Positions 15,712-23,772 of a stretch of DNA of 40,630 nt are shown one piece after another; within the stretch, counting starts at the first letter, position 1; each line of letters begins with the position of its first letter. Source of the stretch: Myxococcales bacterium (GTDB lineage: Bacteria; Myxococcota_A; Polyangia; Polyangiales; Ga0077539); contig JAEUKH010000030.1 in the NCBI GenBank assembly GCA_016792845.1, positions 1 through 40,630 on the forward strand, written 5' to 3'. The notes beneath the pieces were generated by a model. That model searched no databases. It was not told the DNA's origin and saw only the letters and a list, made by a program, of their open reading frames with translations. The position numbers and the translations under genes are program-made.

Positions 15712-17359
15712 CAACGAGCAGCCGTCGCGATGGAGCATCTCTTGGCTCGGCACGAGGCGAAACGCCCGCGCGCTCGGGGCCGATCGGGCGACGCTACGGG
15801 CGGCCGCGACGCCGGGCCTCGGAGGGCTGCGCGGGCACATCGTGTTGACGAGCCAGGCGGCCCCTTCAACCGAGGCTCGGGCCGACGCCGATGCGCTGGT
15901 CGCGAGCTTGAAAGAGGGGCCTCCGCGGGCCAAGTGCCTGAAGATCGAGGTGCCCGACGCCGAGCCCGGCGCGGTCGACCTCAAGACGCTCGAAATGAGG
16001 GTCTACGAGGCGCTTGAGGCGAACGAGAAGAGTCTCCAGGGCGACGCGAGGCGGCTCACCCTGGCGGTCTCGACCCTCACGGGGACGGCCGAGCAGCTCG
16101 CGGCCCTCTTCGGCGCGCTCGATCGTCGCGGGCAGCCCGTCGAGGTGGTGTACGAGCGGGGCAAGAGCCTCGAACGGTGGCAACCTTCGCGAGGGCCCGA
16201 AGACTCCGAGCAGCGCCTTGAGGGCCTCGGGGCCGCCCCCGGCGCGTGGACGGTGCTCTTGACCGGCGAGACCGGGGTGGGCAAGACCGAGGCGGCGCTG
16301 CGGCTCCACCATGCGTGGGCGCGAAACTTCAAGCGCAGGGGGCGCTTCGAGGCGATCAACCTGGCGGCCATTCCGCGCGAGCTGATCGAGGCCGAGCTGT
16401 TCGGATATGTGGCGGGCGCCTTCACCGGGGCCGCGAAGGCGAGCCCGGGGCTCCTGCGCAGCGCGGAGATGGGGACGGCCTTCCTCGACGAAATCGGCGA
16501 CCTCTCGCTCGACCTCCAGTCGCGGCTCTTGAAGGTCTTCGATCGCAGCCCTGACCCGCGAAAGCGCCTCGTTCGACCGATCGGCGGCGAAGAAGAGTCG
16601 GTCGACCTGCGGATGATCTTCGGCACCCACCGCGCGCTGATGCGCAGGGTCGACGAGGGGCAGTTTCGCGACGACCTCTACGGGCGAATCGCAACCCACG
16701 AGGTCGAGCTGCCGCCGTTGCGGGCGGTGCGGCAGCGGATCTTTCCGGCCATGGTGCTGAACCTTGAGCGAGCGGCCGGGGCATACAAGCTCCAGACCGG
16801 GTACGCGGTGCGCTTCACCTGGCAAGCCCAGGCGCGGGCTCGCATGCTGGCCTTCTGCCTCGACCCTCACACCGCGTGGCGGTGGAACTACCGTGACGCC
16901 GCCCAGGCCGCCGAGCGCCTCGCCCTCGCCGCGTGGGGCGCCCTCGACCCGGGCTCGCGGCGCAGACCGAACGAGCGCCTCGACGTTCAGATCTCGCAGG
17001 AGGTGGTCGAGGCCGAGTGCACGCGGCTCGAAGCGCGCTGGCGTCAGCTCGAAGGCGCATCGCCCGGGCCCGACGCGTCGCCCGCGGGCCCCGGAGGCTC
17101 GTACCGCCGCCCTGACGCCGCCCCCGTCGACGAGGCCCTCACCGCCGAAGGGCGCGACACGCTCTCGCAGGTCGAGCGCCTTGAGCTGGCGCTGCTCCTC
17201 GACGCCCAGCGCCGCACGTCGAGCTTCGCAGAGGCGTGGCGCCTGCTCGTCGAAGCCCGCGCCGTGCCCGGGTGGGACGCGAAGCGCCAGAACGCCAGCC
17301 AGGCCTTTCGCGCCCGCCTTGAGCGCTACAAGCCCTGGCTCAAGATCACCAAAGCGTGA
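15704..17359 (+). CDS. RtcR-like sigma-54-dependent activator (CARF + AAA+)
   Basis: A 551-residue enhancer-binding protein. Residues ~1-155 look like the CARF-type sensor of RtcR: L-T-L-A-V-S-T-L-T-G-T-A-E-Q-L (118-132) lines up with the I-T-T-G-T-H-V-A-Q segment I recall from E. coli RtcR. The AAA+ domain (~175-410) has Walker A GETGVGKT (188-195), the sigma-54-contacting GAFTGA loop (238-243) and Walker B GTAFLDEIG (257-265). A-W-R-W-N-Y-R-D also matches the RtcR T-W-R-G-N-F-R-E block. The C-terminus resembles the RtcR DNA-binding tail rather than a Fis helix. RtcR responds to RNA damage through its CARF domain; the ligand here is unknown. No rtcA or rtcB gene is in the window. Palindromes at its start and end suggest it binds both. 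Confidence 0.9.
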   Translation: MVNNEQPSRWSISWLGTRRNARALGADRATLRAAATPGLGGLRGHIVLTSQAAPSTEARADADALVASLKEGPPRAKCLKIEVPDAEPGAVDLKTLEMRVYEALEANEKSLQGDARRLTLAVSTLTGTAEQLAALFGALDRRGQPVEVVYERGKSLERWQPSRGPEDSEQRLEGLGAAPGAWTVLLTGETGVGKTEAALRLHHAWARNFKRRGRFEAINLAAIPRELIEAELFGYVAGAFTGAAKASPGLLRSAEMGTAFLDEIGDLSLDLQSRLLKVFDRSPDPRKRLVRPIGGEEESVDLRMIFGTHRALMRRVDEGQFRDDLYGRIATHEVELPPLRAVRQRIFPAMVLNLERAAGAYKLQTGYAVRFTWQAQARARMLAFCLDPHTAWRWNYRDAAQAAERLALAAWGALDPGSRRRPNERLDVQISQEVVEAECTRLEARWRQLEGASPGPDASPAGPGGSYRRPDAAPVDEALTAEGRDTLSQVERLELALLLDAQRRTSSFAEAWRLLVEARAVPGWDAKRQNASQAFRARLERYKPWLKITKA

Positions 17360-17401
17360 TGCACATCACGGGTCGGTGATCACGCATCACATCGTCGTGA
17401 T
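17345..17401. promoter_or_regulatory. Array of three 16-bp palindromes (probable activator-binding sites)
   Basis: Three exact ATCAC-N6-GTGAT sites: 17345-17360 (N6 CAAAGC), 17365-17380 (GGGTCG) and 17386-17401 (ATCGTC). Their centres are 20 and 21 bp apart, about two helical turns, so all face the same side of the DNA. They end 54 bp before the -24 element of the sigma-54 promoter, the usual place for enhancer-binding proteins. The first covers the stop codon of the RtcR-like gene. Confidence 0.8.
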
Positions 17402-17454
17402 GTCTGCCGACGGCAAGATCACGAAAATCACTTGATTTCAAGCGCAATGGTGCC

Positions 17455-17470
17455 TGGTACGGGCGCTGCA
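17455..17470 (+). promoter_or_regulatory. Sigma-54 (-24/-12) promoter
   Basis: TGGTACG-GGCG-CTGCA matches the consensus TGGCACG-N4-TTGCA at all but two bases, with the invariant GG and GC at the correct 10-bp spacing. Predicted transcription start is near 17481, giving a leader of about 20 nt to the ATG at 17502. It is immediately downstream of an RtcR-like activator gene and of three regularly spaced palindromes. Confidence 0.8.
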
Positions 17471-17501
17471 AAGGTCTCCTCCGTCACCTCGGAGAAGAAC
17501 G

Positions 17502-18029
17502 ATGCCCACCCAGCCCAAATCACCCACCGCGCTCTCGCCGAAAGACCTCGTCGCCCTGGTCGCCGACTGCGCGCGCCGCGTACCGCTGGCGTACCGCGAC
17601 GACGTTCAGCAAATTGTCCTAGAGAAGCTCTACCGACAGGTGCGCACGGTGCAAGGCCCGCTGCGGAACTACATCCAGCGCATGGTGTCGAACGCCTGGC
17701 ACGACCTTCAGTGTCGAGACCGCTTCACGCGAAGGTGCGTCGGCGGCGAGGAAGGCGAGCGCCTGCTCGCAATGGCGATCGCCCCAGACGACGCGCCCGC
17801 CGACCTCGACCTCGACGCGCTCATCCGACACGCCCTCCCGGCCGAGAGCGCGCGGCTCGTCAGGGCGAGGTACCTCGAAGGCGTCTCGACGGCGGCGCTC
17901 GTACGCGCGATGCTCGGGCGCGCGCCGCGCGATGCCGCTGAGGCGAAGAAGGCCTCGAACTGCATCGACAAGCGCCTGAGCCGCGCCATCGCCTCGCTGA
18001 AGAAGGCCGCCGCAGGCCAGCGACGGTGA
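17502..18029 (+). CDS. Small sigma-70-family (ECF-like) sigma factor
   Basis: 175 residues, the size of ECF sigma factors. Region 2 is seen as R-D-D-V-Q-Q-I-V-L-E-K-L-Y (about 30-42) and Y-I-Q-R-M-V-S-N-A-W-H-D-L-Q-C-R-D-R (about 56-73). A 35-residue linker follows. Region 4 has L-P-A-E-S-A-R-L-V-R-A-R-Y-L-E-G-V-S-T-A-A-L (about 107-128) and a recognition helix near K-A-S-N-C-I-D-K-R-L-S-R-A-I-A-S-L-K-K-A. The recognition helix is preceded by an unusually long basic insertion (G-R-A-P-R-D-A-A-E-A). The start at 17502 has a strong GGAG 8 nt upstream. Expression should depend on sigma-54 and the RtcR-like activator. No anti-sigma gene is adjacent. Confidence 0.85.
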   Translation: MPTQPKSPTALSPKDLVALVADCARRVPLAYRDDVQQIVLEKLYRQVRTVQGPLRNYIQRMVSNAWHDLQCRDRFTRRCVGGEEGERLLAMAIAPDDAPADLDLDALIRHALPAESARLVRARYLEGVSTAALVRAMLGRAPRDAAEAKKASNCIDKRLSRAIASLKKAAAGQRR

Positions 18030-18048
18030 CCCGCGGCGGCGGTCAGCC

Positions 18049-18978
18049 TCACCGCGCGAGGGTCGGCAGGTGCTCGCGCATCGCCGCCGCGAACGCGCGC
18101 ACCCGCGACGGTCGGTGCTGCACCCGCGGAAGCACCAGGTACACCGGGAGCGGCGACGCCGACCACGACGGCACCAGATGCACGAGACGCCCCGCGCTCA
18201 CGTCGTCGCGCACCGCCCAGGTCGACGCGATGCCCACCCCGAGCCCGCCGAGCACCGCCTCGCGCAGCGCCGGGAGGCTGTCGGTGACCAGGCGCGGTCG
18301 CAGCGCGAGCTTGACCCTCCGCCCGCTCGACCCGTGCACGAGGGTGACGTCGTTGCGATAGAAGGTCTCGAGCGCGACCCACGGGCGCTCGGCCAGCGTC
18401 TTCACCTTCGGCCGCGGGCCCCGCGGGTCGAAGAGCGCGGGCGCCGCCACCACGATGCGCGGCACCTCGGCGAGCTTGCGCACGACGAGCCCCGGGTCGT
18501 CGAGGGGCCCCACGTGGATCGCGCAGTCGACGCCCTCGGCCGCGAAGTTCGGGAGGCGGTCGTTGAGCTGCCACGACACCGTCACCTCGGGGTAGGTCTT
18601 CAGAAACGCGACGAGCGGCGCCACCAGCTGCATCTGCCCGAACGCGTGCGGCGCGAACACCCGCAGATGGCCCCGCGGCGTCTCATCGGCGCCCCCGAGG
18701 TCGGCCTCGATCTCAGCCCACTTCTCCAGGAGCTGGCGCGCGTGGGCGTAACACCGCGCGCCGTCTTCGGTGAGGCGGCTGCCCTGCGTCGAGCGCCGCA
18801 AGAGGCTCACCCCGAGGGCCGCTTCGAGGGCCTTGAGCCGTCGGCTCACCGTGGGCTGGGTGGTGCTGAGCTGCGCCGCCGCGGCCGAGAGCGTGCCCGC
18901 CTCGACGATGCGCACAAAGGTCTGAAGGAGCGACAATCGGTCGAGCGAGGGCGCGTCGGCGGGTTTCATACGTTTCAT
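18049..18978 (-). CDS. LysR-family transcriptional regulator
   Basis: The 309-residue product has the LysR winged helix at ~12-70 (L-L-Q-T-F-V-R-I-V-E-A-G-T-L-S-A-A-A-A-Q-L, T-Q-P-T-V-S-R-R-L-K-A-L-E) followed by the periplasmic-binding-like effector domain to the end. Alternative starts are the ATGs at 18978 and 18969, the first lying inside the predicted operator. It is divergent from an MFS transporter with 65 bp between the starts, the usual arrangement in which the regulator controls the transporter and itself. The effector is unknown. It converges on the sigma factor gene (20-bp gap). Confidence 0.93.
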   Translation of the reverse strand: MKRMKPADAPSLDRLSLLQTFVRIVEAGTLSAAAAQLSTTQPTVSRRLKALEAALGVSLLRRSTQGSRLTEDGARCYAHARQLLEKWAEIEADLGGADETPRGHLRVFAPHAFGQMQLVAPLVAFLKTYPEVTVSWQLNDRLPNFAAEGVDCAIHVGPLDDPGLVVRKLAEVPRIVVAAPALFDPRGPRPKVKTLAERPWVALETFYRNDVTLVHGSSGRRVKLALRPRLVTDSLPALREAVLGGLGVGIASTWAVRDDVSAGRLVHLVPSWSASPLPVYLVLPRVQHRPSRVRAFAAAMREHLPTLAR

Positions 18979-18983
18979 GTATG
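18967..18983. promoter_or_regulatory. LysR-type operator, CATAC-N7-GTATG
   Basis: A 17-bp inverted repeat CATAC-GTTTCAT-GTATG holds the T-N11-A core typical of LysR binding sites. It lies in the divergent region and covers the start codon of the LysR gene, consistent with autorepression. Confidence 0.65.
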
Positions 18984-19043
18984 ACCGTATTGCTCCCGGC
19001 GCGTCTACCCGGCCGCGCGAGATGTGGCAACACTCTCGAATCG

Positions 19044-20267
19044 ATGAGCGCTGTGACCCGAGAGACGATCATTCAGGCCGCGCATGACGAGGTCGGCGGG
19101 GGGCTCTCGGGGCCGCTCCTGGTGCTCCTCGCGGCGGGGGCGGGGCTCTCGGCGGCGACCTTGTACGTCGCGCAGCCGATGCTGAGCCAGCTTGCGCGGA
19201 GCTTCGGGGTGTCAGACGCCGCCATCGGGGCCGTGCCGACGCTCACCCAGGTGGGCTACGCGCTGGGCATCTTCTTCTTCGCGCCCCTCGGCGACCGGGT
19301 CGACCGTCGTCGGCTGATCGTGCTGAAGGCCGGGCTCCTCACCGCGGCGCTGCTCTTGTGCGGCCTCAGCCAGACGCCGGGCGTCTTCTGGGGGGCGAGC
19401 CTCGCGGTGGGGCTCACCGCGACGATGGCCCAGGACATCGTGCCCGCGGCGGCGGCGCTGGCCCCTCCTGCCTCGCGGGGGCGCGCGGTGGGGGCGGTGA
19501 TGACGGGGCTCCTCACGGGCATCCTCTTGTCGCGGGTGGTGAGCGGCGGGGTCGCGTCGCTGCTCGGGTGGCGCGCGGTGTACCTCGGGGCGGCCGGGTG
19601 CGTGGCCCTGGTGGGCGCGGTGGCGGCGAAGCGGCTCCCGCGCTTCGTGCCCGACAGCAGACTCGGGTACGGGGCGCTCGTCGGCTCGCTCCTCGGGCTT
19701 TGGCGGGCGCATCCCGGGCTACGCCGCGCGGCGACGGCCCAGGCGCTCCTCTCGATGGCCTTTAGCGGGTTCTGGAGCACCCTCGCGGTGATGCTCTACC
19801 GCGACTTCGGCCTCGGCAGCGCCACGGCCGGGGCCTTCGGTCTCGCGGGCGCGGCCGGCGCCCTCGCAGCGCCCCTCGCGGGCCGTCTCGCTGACCGCCG
19901 CGGGCCGGGCCTCGTCACCCGTCTCGGGGCGGCCCTCGCGGCCCTCTGCTTCGCGCTCTTGTTCTTCGACGGCGGGCTCTCGCGCGGGGGGCGTCTCGCG
20001 CTCCTCGGGGTCTCGACGGTGGGCTTTGACTTCGGCATCCAAGCCTCGCTCGTGGCGCACCAGACCCTGGTGTACAGCCTCGACCCTGCGGCCCGGAGTC
20101 GCTTGAACGCCCTCCTCGTGAGCGCGATGTTTCTGGGCATGGCGAGCGGCGGCGCGGCGGCCACGGCGGCCCTCGCGCGGTACGGCTGGCGCGGCGTGGT
20201 GGCCTTCGCGGTGCTCACCGCGAGCGCGAGCCTTGCGGTTCGCCTGGCCACCCCCGACGCGGGTTAG
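19044..20267 (+). CDS. MFS transporter (drug/metabolite efflux-like)
   Basis: Start at ATG 19044 (MSAVTRETII...), because the first ATG at 18981 overlaps the operator and adds a non-hydrophobic leader. The ~407-residue protein has about twelve hydrophobic helices in two halves. The loop after helix 2 carries the MFS motif A variant G-D-R-V-D-R-R-R-L-I. The pattern A-Q-P-M-L-S-Q-L...G-V-S-D-A-A-I-G-A-V-P-T-L-T-Q-V-G-Y is typical of the DHA1-type group of exporters. The substrate is not predictable. Its stop overlaps the convergent sirtuin stop by 4 bp. Confidence 0.92.
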   Translation: MSAVTRETIIQAAHDEVGGGLSGPLLVLLAAGAGLSAATLYVAQPMLSQLARSFGVSDAAIGAVPTLTQVGYALGIFFFAPLGDRVDRRRLIVLKAGLLTAALLLCGLSQTPGVFWGASLAVGLTATMAQDIVPAAAALAPPASRGRAVGAVMTGLLTGILLSRVVSGGVASLLGWRAVYLGAAGCVALVGAVAAKRLPRFVPDSRLGYGALVGSLLGLWRAHPGLRRAATAQALLSMAFSGFWSTLAVMLYRDFGLGSATAGAFGLAGAAGALAAPLAGRLADRRGPGLVTRLGAALAALCFALLFFDGGLSRGGRLALLGVSTVGFDFGIQASLVAHQTLVYSLDPAARSRLNALLVSAMFLGMASGGAAATAALARYGWRGVVAFAVLTASASLAVRLATPDAG

Positions 20268-21118
20268 CCGCGGCCCTGACGCGCTCGGAGCGCGCCGTCG
20301 ATGGCGTCGAGGGCGGCCCGGGCGCCCATGGCGAGGCCCACATGCCCGCGCGGCACCTGCGGCTCGCGCACGTTGATGCGGAGCAAGAGCCCGCCCTGCC
20401 GCGCGACGGTCTCTTCGCCGAAGTGCCGCACCGAGGGTATGGCCGTGCCCGCCCCGCACTCGATCACCACGAGCCTCGCGCCCTCGTAGGCCTCGAAGCG
20501 CGCGCGCTGCGGGTCGAGCTGATCGCCGAGCCGCGCGTCATCGAAATGGGGGTCGCCGAACATCACGATGTTGGGCCGCGCGAGGCCGCCGCAGCGGGGG
20601 CACGTCGGCAGCGGCCCGACGGCGCGGAAGCTCGCGGGGTCGACCGCGACCGAGACCCCGTCGGCCGAGAAGATGCCCTGCCCGCAGCCCGCGAAGCACT
20701 GTAGAAAATCGATGGCGCCGTGGCACTCGACGAGCCGCCCGGGGTCGAAGCCCGCGCGCACGAAGGCCCCGTCGACGTTCGACGTGAACACCTCGTAGCC
20801 GAGGGGCTTCTCGCGACCCCAGGCCAAGAGATGCGCGTAGCCGGCGTGCGGGCGCGTGGCGCGGTAGAGGCTCAGCCGGTGGCCGTAAAAGCCCCACGCG
20901 AGGGTCGGGTCGTCGCGGAACCAACGCGGGTTCGCCATCGCCGCGAACGACAGGCCGAGCGCCTTGAGCGGCGGGTACGCGCGCCAGAAGCCCTCGTCGC
21001 CGCGAAAGTCAGGCAGCCCCGAGTCGACCCCCATGCCCGCTCCGGCGGTGAACACCAGGAGCTCGGCCGCCTCGATGGCCTCGGCCGCCCGCGCGATCGC
21101 CTCGTCACTCATGCCCAT
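20264..21118 (-). CDS. Sirtuin (SIR2-family NAD-dependent deacylase)
   Basis: 284 residues with the full set of sirtuin motifs: NAD-binding TAGAGMGVDSGLPDFRG (24-40), T-S-N-V-D (112-116), catalytic His133 in E-C-H-G, a zinc site formed by Cys141/Cys145 and Cys173/Cys176, and R-P-N-I-V-M-F-G-D (181-189). It should remove acyl groups from protein lysines using NAD. Met and Val replace the usual Ile/Ser in the first loop (GAGMGVDSG). Its start overlaps the stop of the upstream cupin gene by 14 bp, which indicates translational coupling. Confidence 0.92.
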   Translation of the reverse strand: MGMSDEAIARAAEAIEAAELLVFTAGAGMGVDSGLPDFRGDEGFWRAYPPLKALGLSFAAMANPRWFRDDPTLAWGFYGHRLSLYRATRPHAGYAHLLAWGREKPLGYEVFTSNVDGAFVRAGFDPGRLVECHGAIDFLQCFAGCGQGIFSADGVSVAVDPASFRAVGPLPTCPRCGGLARPNIVMFGDPHFDDARLGDQLDPQRARFEAYEGARLVVIECGAGTAIPSVRHFGEETVARQGGLLLRINVREPQVPRGHVGLAMGARAALDAIDGALRARQGRG

Positions 21119-21593
21119 CGAGCTTATACGGGCTGCGATCTTTGTGCGTGAAGACCCAGGCCCCGTCGACCCGCTCGGCCGCCAGGTCGTCGTCGGGGTA
21201 GACCACCTGGTCGCCCTCGGTGCGGTCGCCCACTTCGAGGTACACGGCCTCGTGTTCTGAGCGGTTGACGAGCTGGTGACCGTCGCCGTCGCCGTGGGCG
21301 AAGCCCGCGCACATGCCCGCCGTGAGCGCCGTCGGGCCCGCGTCGGTGATGAGCGTGACCGTGCCTTCGAGCACGAACACGAATTCGTCCTGGGCGCTGT
21401 GATGGTGACGCAGCGCCGAGCGCGCGCCGGGCGCGAGCCGCACGAGGTTGACGCCGTAGCGCGTGAGCCCGAAGAGGTCGCCGAGGGGGTGCTTGGTGCG
21501 ACCCTCCATCATGGCCGCAAAGGGCGCGGGGTAGACCGAAGGGCGAACGCGCGGCGGGGCGTCGCGGGCCACGAGGGCGATGGGGTCACGCAT
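21105..21593 (-). CDS. Single-domain cupin protein
   Basis: Start at the ATG at 21593 (MRDPIALVARD...), preceded by A/G-rich sequence; an ATG nine codons upstream is an alternative. The 162-residue product has both cupin motifs: motif 1 H-H-H-S-A-Q-D-E-F-V-F-V-L-E-G with the metal-binding His/His/Glu set, and motif 2 G-F-A-H-G-D-G-D-G-H-Q-L-V-N. It should bind a metal ion; whether it is an enzyme or a small-ligand binder is not evident. It overlaps the sirtuin gene by 14 bp and is divergent from the methyltransferase with about 96 bp between the starts. Confidence 0.88.
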   Translation of the reverse strand: MRDPIALVARDAPPRVRPSVYPAPFAAMMEGRTKHPLGDLFGLTRYGVNLVRLAPGARSALRHHHSAQDEFVFVLEGTVTLITDAGPTALTAGMCAGFAHGDGDGHQLVNRSEHEAVYLEVGDRTEGDQVVYPDDDLAAERVDGAWVFTHKDRSPYKLDGHE

Positions 21594-21689
21594 GGAGACT
21601 GTCTCACTTTCTGCGCCCATTCGTAGGGGCGCTGAGGCCTCACGACCATCTTGATTCGACGCCCAAGGTGCGTCATCGACTCGAGCGCT

Positions 21690-22562
21690 GTGATCACCTC
21701 TCTCACCGAAGCTCCGCCCGCGCCGCCCCTCCGTTTCGCGGCGCCCGAGGGCGACGTCGCGCGCACGCTGCTGGTGCCGCTTTGGGCGCGCGCCGAAGAA
21801 CAACGGCAGCCCCGGCCCCTCGTCGTCGACCCCTGGGCCTGCGCCATGGTCGCCGCGTTTGACTACGATTTCGGCGTGCTCCGCGAGGCCCAGGCGAGCC
21901 AGCTCGGGTGCTGCGTGCGGGCCGCTCAGATCGACCGCTGGGTGCGCGACTTCTTGCGGCGACACCCCGACGGCACGGTGATCGAGCTCGGCGTCGGCCT
22001 CAACAGCCGGAGCGCCCGGCTCGACAACCAGCGCGCGCGCTGGGTCGACGTCGACCTGCCCGAGGTGATCGCGCTGCGCCGGGCCTTCTTCCCCGATACC
22101 GCGCGCCGCACGACGCTGGCGATGTCGATCACCGAGCCCGCCCTCTACCGGCAGCTCGCCGCGCTCTCTGCCCACGGCCCGCGGCTCGTGCTGAGCGAAG
22201 GCGTGCTGGTCTATCTCCCGCCGACCGAGGTGCGCGCGGTGTTCGACCAGCTCGCCCACGCGCTCGCGGGGGCCGAGGTGATCTTCGACCTCATGCGACC
22301 GCCCGTGCTCTGGTGCCAGCGAGGCCACGATGCGATGCGGCACTTTGAAGCGAAATTCGTGTGGTCTGAGTGGTCTGAGGCCGCGGTGCGCGGCTTCGCG
22401 CCGACGCTCACGCTCGCCACCGAGGTGTCGTTTTATTCGCTTTTGTATGCGCACCCTGAGCGCCTCCCCTTGTGGATGCGCTGGCTCGGGCCGCAGCTCG
22501 CAGACCGCCTGCCCGATGTCAGATCTCTGTACACGGTGCTCCGCGGGCGCTTTGCGGCTTGA
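21690..22562 (+). CDS. Leucine-carboxyl-methyltransferase-like SAM methyltransferase
   Basis: I favour the GTG at 21690; an in-frame TTG at 21651 is possible. The ~290-residue protein has the LCM/PPM1 fold: P-L-W-A-R-A-E-E near the N-terminus, V-I-E-L-G-V-G-L-N-S-R as the SAM-binding glycine loop, W-V-D-V-D-L-P-E-V-I and L-V-L-S-E-G-V-L-V-Y-L. Bacterial members methylate polyketides, fatty-acid-like or other small carboxylates; the substrate here is unknown. It is divergent from the cupin gene. Confidence 0.88.
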   Translation: MITSLTEAPPAPPLRFAAPEGDVARTLLVPLWARAEEQRQPRPLVVDPWACAMVAAFDYDFGVLREAQASQLGCCVRAAQIDRWVRDFLRRHPDGTVIELGVGLNSRSARLDNQRARWVDVDLPEVIALRRAFFPDTARRTTLAMSITEPALYRQLAALSAHGPRLVLSEGVLVYLPPTEVRAVFDQLAHALAGAEVIFDLMRPPVLWCQRGHDAMRHFEAKFVWSEWSEAAVRGFAPTLTLATEVSFYSLLYAHPERLPLWMRWLGPQLADRLPDVRSLYTVLRGRFAA

Positions 22563-22594
22563 CGTAAATCTGGCTTTGGCCTGAACGTGATCGC

Positions 22595-23740
22595 ATGAAG
22601 AGGGGTTCTTCGCTGCGCATCGCGCTGGCCATTGGGTCTTTGTTGGGGTGTCAACGTCGTGATCGGGGCGAGGCCGCGTCGCCTCCCACGCCCGCGTCGG
22701 CGCCCGTCACCGCGCCGCCACCCGCGCCGGTCGCGCCGCCGGTCGCGCCAACTCCGACGCCCGCGCCGACTCCGACGCCCGCGCCGCAGGCGGCGGTCGA
22801 TCTGTTGCAACTCTCGGGCACGACGATCACGGTGTCGAGCGTGGTGGCCAACGCTTCAGATCGCCCCGAGCGCATGGTCGACGGCGACCTCACCACGACG
22901 TGGAGCAGCCGCACCGGCGAGATGGAGCACACCTGGGTCGAGCTTCGCCTGCCCGACGACGCGCGGCTCGACCACCTTGAGATGACCGCCGGATACACGC
23001 GCGAAAACGCGCGGCGCGACCTCTTCACGTCGAACGTGCGGGTGCGTCGCGTGCGTGTGAAGCACGGCGACGCGGTGGTCGGCGAGTTTGACCTCGACCC
23101 TGAGTCGCGGGCCCTGCAGCGCGTGCCGGTTCAGGGCACCGGCGGGGTGTGGCGCGTCGAGACCATCGGGCTCGTCGCCGGCACCGAGCGGCGTTGGCGA
23201 GAGGTCTCGATCAGCGAAATGCGGGCCATGGGCACGCCTGGCGCGTCTGCGGCCGACGCCGGGGCCCGCGCGGTGCGCGTCGCGGGGGCCGCCGCCCCGG
23301 CGGCTTCAGACCTCAACGCGGCCCTCGCCCAGGCTCGACAAGACCTCGGCGGTGAAAGCAGCGACGACCCGCTCGCGCCACACGGGTGCAGCGGCGCCAT
23401 GGCCGAGTACTGCGTGCGCAACGCCTGGCTGTCCATCTCCGACGCCGTCGTGAGCGAGGTCGAGGCCCACTGCGCCGGCGCAGCGACGGCGGCCATCGCG
23501 CAGTACGCTCGACCCCGCGCGCGGCTCGAAGCCTCGCAAGCGCGTGCAGAGGCCGCCATCGAGCGCAACCGCGACACCACCCACATCGACACTCAGGCCA
23601 GCGAGCATCTCGAAGCCACTTGCGCCGCCGCCGCGGCCGTCATCGCGCGGTGCCCGGCGCTCCCGGGTCTCGCGCAACTTGGGCCCATCTTGCAGAACCG
23701 CGACACCGAGCAGCTGTCGCATTATCGCTACCGGCGGTGA
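22595..23740 (+). CDS. Lipoprotein with discoidin-like (NADase-type glycan-binding) domain
   Basis: A good lipoprotein signal (lipobox LLGC, Cys19) is followed by a Pro/Thr/Ala linker with two 18-bp DNA repeats. Residues ~70-205 contain A-S-D-R-P-E-R-M-V-D-G-D-L-T-T-T-W-S-S and W-V-E-L-R-L-P, the signature order of discoidin/F5-8C-like carbohydrate-binding modules. The C-terminal third is helical with four Cys residues and an Ala/Arg-rich pattern of no known family. It should bind glycans at the cell surface. The start is 32 bp after the methyltransferase stop. Confidence 0.85.
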   Translation: MKRGSSLRIALAIGSLLGCQRRDRGEAASPPTPASAPVTAPPPAPVAPPVAPTPTPAPTPTPAPQAAVDLLQLSGTTITVSSVVANASDRPERMVDGDLTTTWSSRTGEMEHTWVELRLPDDARLDHLEMTAGYTRENARRDLFTSNVRVRRVRVKHGDAVVGEFDLDPESRALQRVPVQGTGGVWRVETIGLVAGTERRWREVSISEMRAMGTPGASAADAGARAVRVAGAAAPAASDLNAALAQARQDLGGESSDDPLAPHGCSGAMAEYCVRNAWLSISDAVVSEVEAHCAGAATAAIAQYARPRARLEASQARAEAAIERNRDTTHIDTQASEHLEATCAAAAAVIARCPALPGLAQLGPILQNRDTEQLSHYRYRR

Positions 23741-23741
23741 G

Positions 23742-23769
23742 CCATGATGTGCCGATCATGGCGCATGAT
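23742..23769. terminator. Nested palindromes between convergent genes (probable bidirectional terminator)
   Basis: CCATGAT-N6-ATCATGG (23742-23748 with 23755-23761) overlaps ATCAT-GGCGC-ATGAT (23755-23769). The wider 36-bp stretch (about 23739-23775) is an imperfect dyad. It lies in the 32-bp gap between two converging genes, which fits termination from both sides, although no long U-run follows. Confidence 0.5.
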
Positions 23770-23772
23770 GAC

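Noticed and set aside
17345..17401. CRP/FNR sites
   Set aside because: CRP sites read TGTGA-N6-TCACA; here the half-sites are in the opposite order (ATCAC first), so the family is different.
15704..18029. RtcBA RNA-repair operon
   Set aside because: No RNA ligase or cyclase gene follows the activator; the only adjacent target is a sigma factor.
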